From NCBI RefSeq assembly GCF_028389875.1, contig NC_084678.1:14662899-14726898 (forward strand): 64,000 nt of DNA, in the 5' to 3' direction. Position numbers and translations under genes: made by a program. This document shows positions 63,451-64,000 of the stretch, piece after piece; position 1 is the stretch's first letter, and each line of letters starts with the position of its first letter. This DNA comes from Rhea pennata. Taxonomy: Eukaryota; Chordata; Aves; Rheiformes; Rheidae. The notes beneath the pieces are model-generated. The model had not been told where the DNA came from, searched no databases, and saw only the letters and a program-made list of their open reading frames with translations.

Positions 63451-64000
63451 GTGAGTATGAGGAGAAAATAAATATTTTTATGCTCATCTCTCTAACATTT
63501 AGTTGTATAAAAATAGGTGATGACATCCTATTGGTTCTTCATAGATGAATTTCTGAAAACCTCTTGTCAAAGAGATTGCAGGGGTTTATTTACAAGTTAT
63601 TGTTCACTGCTTAATTTCAGGGCTCTCTTGTTGGAATTATGTCATGCTTGCACAGCTGCAGCAATTAAACCCTGTTTTTCTACTATGAAAATCGTTTCTT
63701 AAAAATTGAATTCTACCAGTTCCTTGAAGGCACATACAATTTAAATAAAGAGCTAAAATTCTATTACTAGGCTGTTCAAACTCATTGTTTGTGTAATTTT
63801 CATAGTTGGTCTTTATCATTTGAAAATGTTTGTGTCTGTGTGGAAAGCGTCACTACAGAATAGTTGCCTTTATGCTACAGGAAAACCTGAGGAGTTCATC
63901 GGGATTTCTATCACCTATTTAATGCTTTTTCTTACCTTTAGCAAGGTATGATCACATTCCTAATAAAATCACAACAGCCTTTCTGTATTACTTTTAGGCT
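63451..64000 (+). other. OSBPL2 intron 7, with a possible next exon at the extreme edge
   Basis: The intron opens GTGAGT. At the right edge TGTATTACTTTTAG ends at 63997, a good acceptor, leaving GCT as the last three bases. AA plus G restores Lys in the correct phase, but the next codon would start CT rather than CA (His in human). The acceptor may be real with a substitution, or the true exon may lie beyond the window. Confidence 0.5.

Noticed and set aside
1-64000. CRISPR arrays, operons, insertion sequences, tRNA or rRNA genes
   Set aside because: None seen. The sequence is vertebrate nuclear DNA with spliced genes, and the tandem repeats present are minisatellites without spacers.

Overview
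The window is animal nuclear DNA. Its coding content is two vertebrate genes split by GT-AG introns, set in long non-coding stretches full of homopolymer and microsatellite tracts and a few CpG islands. The pair HRH3 (histamine H3 receptor, minus strand) and OSBPL2 (oxysterol-binding-protein-related protein 2, plus strand) sits side by side as on human chromosome 20q13.33. Compact H3R introns, GC-rich promoter islands, short GC minisatellites and no interspersed repeat I can recognise suggest a bird, probably its chromosome-20 equivalent. Another sauropsid is possible; the species cannot be read from the sequence.

Layout. 1-18119: AT-rich non-coding DNA with simple repeats and an unexplained 37-bp direct repeat about 1 kb apart; no supported gene. 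18120-21099 (minus): HRH3, three coding exons giving an intact 419-residue receptor, with a CpG island over exon 1 and a C-rich minisatellite just upstream. 21600-41270: intergenic DNA between the two divergent genes, with several GC-rich patches, a 33-34-bp minisatellite and AT-rich hairpins. 41270-42060: CpG-island promoter and probable non-coding first exon of OSBPL2. 41640-54471: its long first intron, with a cryptic exon candidate, a tandem MYB-type palindrome and an antisense ORF pair. 54489-63450: six coding exons of OSBPL2 (225 residues plus two bases, of about 480 expected). The gene runs off the right edge.

The two genes are not known to act together. HRH3 encodes a Gi/o-coupled neuronal receptor; OSBPL2 encodes a lipid-transfer protein of membrane contact sites. 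Their linkage is most simply ancestral, because the paralogues HRH4 and OSBPL1A are also neighbours in human (18q11.2). I found no new gene system. The best unexplained signals are the 37-bp direct repeat, the MYB-type tandem palindrome, the double hairpin at 35.5 kb and the antisense ORF pair in OSBPL2 intron 1.
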